A DNA stretch of 10,615 bases from NCBI GenBank assembly GCA_964389475.1, contig CAYMFD010000118.1, forward strand, positions 1 through 10,615, given 5' to 3'. Source of the DNA: CAYMFD01 sp964389475. GTDB lineage: Bacteria; Bacteroidota; Bacteroidia; Chitinophagales; Saprospiraceae. Of this stretch, positions 5,911-10,615 are shown in pieces (position 1 is the stretch's first letter; each line of letters opens with the position of its first letter). A model generated the notes under the pieces. The model made no database searches. It worked only from the letters and a program-made list of their open reading frames with translations, and had not been told where the DNA came from. The position numbers and the translations under genes are program-made.

Positions 5911-8900
5911 CAAAAGTCTAATAATCAGAACAATCACTATCACTACGCTTAAGTAGAGCCAGAAGAATCCACGCTTCTGTGGGTGAGATGGTTCTATCAC
6001 TTCTCTCGGGATCGTCTCACCCGTATACATCTGCGCCAGTCCTAGCTTCGATTTATTGGTAATCATCAATAAGGCGGGTATCAGTACCAAGAGGATAAAC
6101 GTACCTACGAGCAAGCCATAGGCCACTGATATCGCCATGGGTATGAGGAATTGTGCTTGAAAACTCCGCTCCGCTATCAATGGTGCTAGACCTGCTATGG
6201 TCGTGATCGAGGTAAGTAGTATGGGTCTAAATCTAGCACGACCCGTCTCCATCACGGCATCGCGATGCGGTACACCTGCTTTGATCTTATCGTTGAAGGT
6301 CGTTATGAATACGAGGGCATCATTAACAAAAATTCCTATCAAAGCGATCACACCTAGGATGGAAAAGAAACTAATCGGCAAGCCGTGCATCCAGTGGCCC
6401 AGTCCTACACCTACGAAACCAAATGGCAAAAGCGCAAACACTATAATGGCCTGGCTCACGGACTTAAACGTGAGGACAATGACAAAGAACATCATCATAA
6501 ATATGATCGGCATTACAAGGCCTAAGGAACGGCTCGTCTTGCCCTGCTCTCGATCTTGCCCTTCAAAGCTAGCTCGCACGTTGGGGTAGTCACGTAGCAC
6601 GGTCGGCAATATCACATTGCGTACGTCACTGGTTATATCTGAAATAGATACCTGATCATTGGCGATATCGGCTTCGATACGTACCTCTCGCTCTCCGTCG
6701 ATATGATTGATATTAACGATCCCTCGCTCTGTAGTGAATGTCGCTAGGTCAGACAAGGGTACGGCCCTACCATCGGCGGATCGTATCCGCATCTGGGCCA
6801 GGTCGCTGATATCAGATCGATCTTCTACGTCGTAGCGTACCCATATCCGCACCTCATCCTCTCCACGCTGGATGCGCTGTGCCTCTGCCCCAAAGAAACC
6901 CTGACGGACCTGCGACACGACATCCCCGAGGGTGAACCCTAGGTTATAAGCGAGCGGTTTCAACTCCAGGGATATCTCTTTGAGGCCGGCCTGATTATTA
7001 TCCACGATATCCTTAAGGTCGGGTATCTGGCCCAGGCTCTGCTTGACGGCAATGATAGCGGCATCTAACTGCTCACTATCTGTACCCAAGAGAGATACGG
7101 AAAGGGGCTTACCGAAGGGGCTACCTGAGCTAAACGTCAATGTCTCCGCCTCTGGCACTGTACCCAGCTGCTGCCTCACCCTACTGATTATAGTCCTCGC
7201 GGTCACATCGCCACGCTGCTCTCCATCGAGAAGGGATACCTGTAAGTTGCCCTCATAGGTGGTAGGTCCTACGGTCTTTTGCAGCTTGACGATCGGCATG
7301 ACTTCGCCACCGAAGAACTCTTGGCTCAACGAATCATTGACCTCAACCGTCACCTCCTCTATTCTATTGAGCACATCAAGCGTGATATCCTCTCTAGTAC
7401 CTGCTGGCAACTTGAGGTTGACCGTATAGCTATCCCTCGGTATGACAGGGAAGAATGTACCCTTGATAATACCCCCTCGCATAGCGCCGACGGTAATGAC
7501 TAAGGCGCCTACACAAATAGCCAGTGTCGGGTAGTTAAACCGCACCGCCCATCGTAGTAAGGGACCGTACAATGTATCCCGCAGAAAATCCATCATCTTA
7601 TCAAGACCACGCATAACCTTGTTTGGCTTTTTCTCTCGATTTAGCGCCTTACTATGAGCTATGTGAGCGGGCAAGATAAGGGCTCCCTCTACCAGTGAAA
7701 ATATGAGCGAGAAGATAACCACAATGGCCATCTCTCTAAAAAAGTCACCCAGCCTCCCATCGATAAAAAAGAAGGCCGAAAAGGCAATCACCGTCGTAAC
7801 AATGGCGCTAAAAACCGCTGGCAGGACTTCCATGGTGCCTGCAATAGCTGCCTCCATAGCACTAGCACCTCTCTCGTAGTGCTGGTATATATTCTCGGCG
7901 ATAACAATACCATCATCTACTAGGATACCGATCACTACGATCATACCAAAAAGTGAAATTACATTGATCGTCACACCCAAAATACTAGCACATAAAAACA
8001 TACCCGCGAAACTGATCGGTATCGCTAGTGCTACCCAGAAAGCCAGCCTGTAGTGCAGGAACATCGCTAGTAGGATCAAAACGATGATAAAACCGATGAT
8101 CCCGTTATTGGTCAATAAGTCGATACGCTGTCGTAGGGTGATCGATGCATCATTGACGATCAGCGACTGGACGACCTCCTGTTCCTCGTTGAAGGTGTCG
8201 AGGTAGGTCTTCACCTGGTCCACGATATTTAGCATGTCTTCTGCTAGAGTATTCTGCACTTCTATCACGACGGCAGGCTGCCCCTCGATGTATGTACGAG
8301 CAGGCTTGTCCTCCCAGCGATCGACGACGTCAGCTACTTGATAGAGCTTGATAACGCCACCATCGGCATTGGTCTTGATGACGATGTCTTGGAGGTCCTT
8401 GGCCGTGTAGCTCTTGTTGTTGGCTCGGATGAGGAGCTCTTCGCTATCCGTCTTGATGGTACCACCGGTGACCTCGATATTACTCGACCTGATCCGCGAT
8501 GCCGCCTCGGCAAAGGTGATGTTGTAGTTACGCAGATCGGCCTCTCTAAAGGTCACCTCTACCTCCTCGTCGGGAAATCCCGAAATCGTCACCTTAGAAA
8601 GACCATCCATGGCGAGCAAGTCGTCCTCCACGTCTCGGGCTATCTGCTTAAGCGTCGTCAATGGTACGTCGCCGTAAATACCAAAGCTGATACCTCGTCC
8701 GAGATTCTCACGCTTGTAGACGGTGACTGGCTCCATGCTGACAGGGAAAGAGTTGATCCCATCGACTGCGTTTTTGACATCTTGGAGTATGACATCCGTA
8801 TCATAGCCCTTGAGGATGTCGACACTTATGGTAGCTGCATTCTCGCTAGATATGGAGGTCACACGATCTATGCCAGTCAGTCCCTCTAGGTTATCCTCTA

Positions 8901-9102
8901 TCTTGTTGACGATGCCTTCTTCTATCTCTTCTGGAGAAGCCCCTGGATAGATGGCCTGTATCGATATCAGGCGACTCTCCACCTCGGGGAAGAAGGTGGT
9001 CTTCATCTGGGTGAGCCCAAAGATGCCGACGATAAATAACAAGATCATGAGGATGTTACCTGCGATCTCGTTGCGTATAAAGTAGTTTACGATTGCTTTC
9101 AT
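5902..9102 (-). CDS. RND efflux transporter permease (AcrB/HAE family)
   Basis: Inner-membrane proton-driven pump of 1066 residues, slightly longer than AcrB. It shows the duplicated RND layout: first membrane helix (about 13-32), a periplasmic loop (about 33-330), helices 2-6 (about 334-480), helix 7 (about 524-545), a second periplasmic loop (about 546-860), and helices 8-12 (about 862-1016). Helix 4 carries the proton-relay pair Asp396-Asp397 in GILVDDGIVIAEN. Helix 10 has GIFVNDALV (923-931), lacking the lysine that AcrB uses (Lys940); many non-AcrB RND subgroups share that lack. After helix 12 there is a soluble linker and an additional hydrophobic stretch (about 1047-1065), which suggests a thirteenth helix. 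Starts at ATG 9102, 11 bases after the adaptor's stop, with only a weak AGG upstream. It works with the adaptor and the TolC-type gene on either side. Drug, dye, detergent or fatty-acid export are all possible; the divalent-metal CusA type is unlikely. Confidence 0.96.
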   Translation of the reverse strand: MKAIVNYFIRNEIAGNILMILLFIVGIFGLTQMKTTFFPEVESRLISIQAIYPGASPEEIEEGIVNKIEDNLEGLTGIDRVTSISSENAATISVDILKGYDTDVILQDVKNAVDGINSFPVSMEPVTVYKRENLGRGISFGIYGDVPLTTLKQIARDVEDDLLAMDGLSKVTISGFPDEEVEVTFREADLRNYNITFAEAASRIRSSNIEVTGGTIKTDSEELLIRANNKSYTAKDLQDIVIKTNADGGVIKLYQVADVVDRWEDKPARTYIEGQPAVVIEVQNTLAEDMLNIVDQVKTYLDTFNEEQEVVQSLIVNDASITLRQRIDLLTNNGIIGFIIVLILLAMFLHYRLAFWVALAIPISFAGMFLCASILGVTINVISLFGMIVVIGILVDDGIVIAENIYQHYERGASAMEAAIAGTMEVLPAVFSAIVTTVIAFSAFFFIDGRLGDFFREMAIVVIFSLIFSLVEGALILPAHIAHSKALNREKKPNKVMRGLDKMMDFLRDTLYGPLLRWAVRFNYPTLAICVGALVITVGAMRGGIIKGTFFPVIPRDSYTVNLKLPAGTREDITLDVLNRIEEVTVEVNDSLSQEFFGGEVMPIVKLQKTVGPTTYEGNLQVSLLDGEQRGDVTARTIISRVRQQLGTVPEAETLTFSSGSPFGKPLSVSLLGTDSEQLDAAIIAVKQSLGQIPDLKDIVDNNQAGLKEISLELKPLAYNLGFTLGDVVSQVRQGFFGAEAQRIQRGEDEVRIWVRYDVEDRSDISDLAQMRIRSADGRAVPLSDLATFTTERGIVNINHIDGEREVRIEADIANDQVSISDITSDVRNVILPTVLRDYPNVRASFEGQDREQGKTSRSLGLVMPIIFMMMFFVIVLTFKSVSQAIIVFALLPFGFVGVGLGHWMHGLPISFFSILGVIALIGIFVNDALVFITTFNDKIKAGVPHRDAVMETGRARFRPILLTSITTIAGLAPLIAERSFQAQFLIPMAISVAYGLLVGTFILLVLIPALLMITNKSKLGLAQMYTGETIPREVIEPSHPQKRGFFWLYLSVVIVIVLIIRLLML

Positions 9103-9113
9103 GAGTCGACCTA

Positions 9114-10235
9114 CTAGTATGAGACTTTCTGACCCTCTATCAAGCCTGCCTTGGACCCACTTACCACCAGATCGTCTGGCGTCAACCCTCTGAGTAGTAC
9201 ACCATCGTCAGATCGCTTTACCGGCTCTACGACCTTTGATACAATCGTACTATCCTCTACCACAAAAACTGTCGTCGGTGACGTCAATACTGACCGTGGT
9301 AGCACATATACATCGGCCAGTGTCGATCCAGACAACTCGCCGCGTAGATACATACCATCCTTGAGTCCTCGACCGCTTACAGATATATAAAGTGGTACGT
9401 TTTGCGTGGCCTCGTCGATAAGGGTACCGATACGGACTACCCTACCCTGCCACGATCGCTCTAGATCATCACTGGTGACCGACACCTTATCACCGACCTT
9501 GACGTACTGCAAGGTAGATAGTGGCACTGGTGCCTTCATCTCGTAAGTAGATGTATTGATCATACTCGCTAGAGCCTGACCTGGACTTACCAGGGCACCA
9601 GGCGTCACATTGACCCCAGTAACCACCCCTGAGAATGGTGCATATATCTTGTAGTCCGCCAGACGGGTGGCTGTACCCTTTATGTTGTAGTATTGGTTAT
9701 AAATATTACGACCCGCCACGAAGTACCGCTCTTGCTCTGTAGCTGGTTCGGGCAATGCCGCTAGTCGACCATTGATATCGAAGTCAGTAAGATACCGCTG
9801 CCACTGCTCGAATGAGGCTGGATAGTCGAACTTGAGGTCCGGCATCATCTGCGTGATAGACGTCATGAGGGCACTCATCTGCGCCTTGAGCTGGTACTGG
9901 GCCTCTGTGTTGTCAAGATCGAATAGCAAGGCACCCTCCTTGATATACATACCCTCACGTAAACGAGTACCTGTAGGTTGCATGACGCCTTGGACCTTGG
10001 AGGTGATACTGACGCGGTCATGCGCCAGCAAACGGCCATCTAGGCTGATAGTATTAGACGCCTCGGTGGGGCTGTACTGTTGTACGCTGACTACCCTTCT
10101 CTCTTTGACCTTGGGCTTACCACCGACGGTCGACTTTTTCATATCCGCTAGCTTGCCAGATATCATAAAGGCCAGTCCTAGAATAGCCAATGTGATGATG
10201 GCCGAGACGATATTCTTCCTAGTTTTTGTTGTCAT
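9114..10235 (-). CDS. RND efflux periplasmic adaptor (AcrA/membrane fusion protein family)
   Basis: Adaptor of 373 residues that bridges the RND pump and the outer-membrane channel. A single N-terminal membrane helix (about 9-27) anchors it; no lipobox cysteine follows, so it is not lipidated as AcrA is. The two lipoyl halves are about 62-110 (SKVQGVMQPTGTRLREGMYI) and 195-226 (YAPFSGVVTGVNVTPGALV). They are separated by a short helical insert (about 111-192) rich in Gln and Tyr. A beta-barrel domain (about 230-300, KVGDKVSV) and a membrane-proximal domain (about 305-373) follow. Starts at ATG 10235, 8 bases after the regulator's TAA, without a recognisable Shine-Dalgarno sequence; ends with TAG at 9114-9116. 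The insert is not a clean heptad coiled coil, which may reflect a different docking geometry with its TolC partner. The family call is firm; substrate unknown. Confidence 0.95.
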   Translation of the reverse strand: MTTKTRKNIVSAIITLAILGLAFMISGKLADMKKSTVGGKPKVKERRVVSVQQYSPTEASNTISLDGRLLAHDRVSITSKVQGVMQPTGTRLREGMYIKEGALLFDLDNTEAQYQLKAQMSALMTSITQMMPDLKFDYPASFEQWQRYLTDFDINGRLAALPEPATEQERYFVAGRNIYNQYYNIKGTATRLADYKIYAPFSGVVTGVNVTPGALVSPGQALASMINTSTYEMKAPVPLSTLQYVKVGDKVSVTSDDLERSWQGRVVRIGTLIDEATQNVPLYISVSGRGLKDGMYLRGELSGSTLADVYVLPRSVLTSPTTVFVVEDSTIVSKVVEPVKRSDDGVLLRGLTPDDLVVSGSKAGLIEGQKVSY

Positions 10236-10243
10236 AGGAGTGC

Positions 10244-10615
10244 TTAGCTTGTTGTGGTAGGCAATTGTAGATTTTGATAAAGCGTATTAAGAACACGTTT
10301 GGTGGTCTTTATATCTTCGGCAGAGACGGCAGGCAAGTTATCGTTCTCTAGTTTGCTGCTGGCCGTTTCGACCATCTCTTGTAGATCTCGGCCCTTAGTT
10401 GTTAGATGTATCAGCTCAGAATCCTCGTCTACCCTGATAAGGTCCTTGTTGGTCAGTATCTTGATGAGCTGCCGCATGCTACTGCGAGACTTGATCTTAC
10501 TAGTACCTGTCTCCTCTGGAGGTACACCGTCTTGAGCCCAAAGATCCGCCAATAGCCCGATTGCTGACCCATTAAGGTCGCTATACTCACCCGTAAAGCG
10601 GTGCCTAATCTCACT
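10244..10615 (-). CDS. MarR-family transcriptional regulator, N-terminus cut off by the window edge
   Basis: The last 123 residues of a winged-helix regulator; the frame remains open to base 10615, so the start lies outside the window. A TTG at 10552 is not the real start: codons upstream of it read HRFTGEYSDLNGSAIGL, a natural continuation. The visible part fits MarR proteins: helix ending in LLADLWAQDGVPPEE, recognition-helix region SRSSMRQLIKILTNKDLI, a beta wing around RVDEDSELIHL, and the closing LTTKGRDL, followed by a C-terminal dimerisation helix (about the last 45 residues). The typical 'helix, LTxKGR' order favours MarR over HxlR or PadR. It ends with TAA at 10246-10244, 8 bases before the adaptor gene. 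It is probably a ligand-released repressor of this efflux operon; operator and promoter are outside the window. Confidence 0.85.
   Translation of the reverse strand, partial: SEIRHRFTGEYSDLNGSAIGLLADLWAQDGVPPEETGTSKIKSRSSMRQLIKILTNKDLIRVDEDSELIHLTTKGRDLQEMVETASSKLENDNLPAVSAEDIKTTKRVLNTLYQNLQLPTTTS

Noticed and set aside
8338..8889. 183-codon open frame on the + strand inside the RND pump gene
   Set aside because: Antisense to a strongly supported pump gene; a shadow frame created by its codon usage. The same applies to shorter frames at 6197-6589, 7043-7503, 9151-9390, 9832-10260 and 10299-10535.

Overview
The window looks like a chromosomal segment of a Bacteroidota bacterium. The main evidence is a large secreted protein ending in a type IX secretion (T9SS) type A sorting domain (FPNPSDG at the start, KKVVIQ at the end). 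Further support comes from an M23 peptidase of a form I associate with this phylum, the near absence of Shine-Dalgarno sequences, and heavy use of the leucine codon CTA. The genus cannot be named; a Saprospiria/Lewinella-like organism is only a guess.

Left part (1-1264): a small M23-family metallopeptidase gene on the + strand (99-707, probably starting further upstream, even beyond the window) converges, with a 5-base gap, on a - strand gene (713-1264). That gene encodes a PAS-like domain followed by a cysteine-rich, probably zinc-binding tail. Bases 1265-1911 hold no gene I can support. They contain one short open frame split by a single TAA and a long open run that is probably chance.

Centre (1912-4392, +): an 826-residue exported multidomain protein with a signal peptide, a LamG/concanavalin-like domain, a CARDB-like beta domain, a two-part peptide-N-glycosidase F (PNGase F)-like region, a second CARDB-like domain and a T9SS sorting domain. 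The PNGase F-like region keeps the equivalents of catalytic Asp60 and Glu206 but has Gln where PNGase F has Glu118. This is the most interesting item in the window. A perfect 18-bp hairpin followed by five T residues lies just downstream (4438-4481) and is a convincing terminator for this gene.

Right part (4574-10615, all -): a tightly packed tripartite RND efflux operon. Transcription runs from the right edge: MarR-type regulator (5' part cut off by the window), periplasmic adaptor (AcrA/MFP type), RND inner-membrane pump (AcrB type), outer-membrane channel (TolC type). The gaps are 8 bases, 11 bases and a 4-base GTGA overlap. The regulator probably controls the operon from a promoter outside the window. 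Together the three pump proteins would move toxic compounds from periplasm or inner membrane to the outside. The substrate cannot be read from the sequence.

Apart from the PNGase F-like protein the region is conventional. No mobile element, CRISPR array, tRNA or rRNA was seen.
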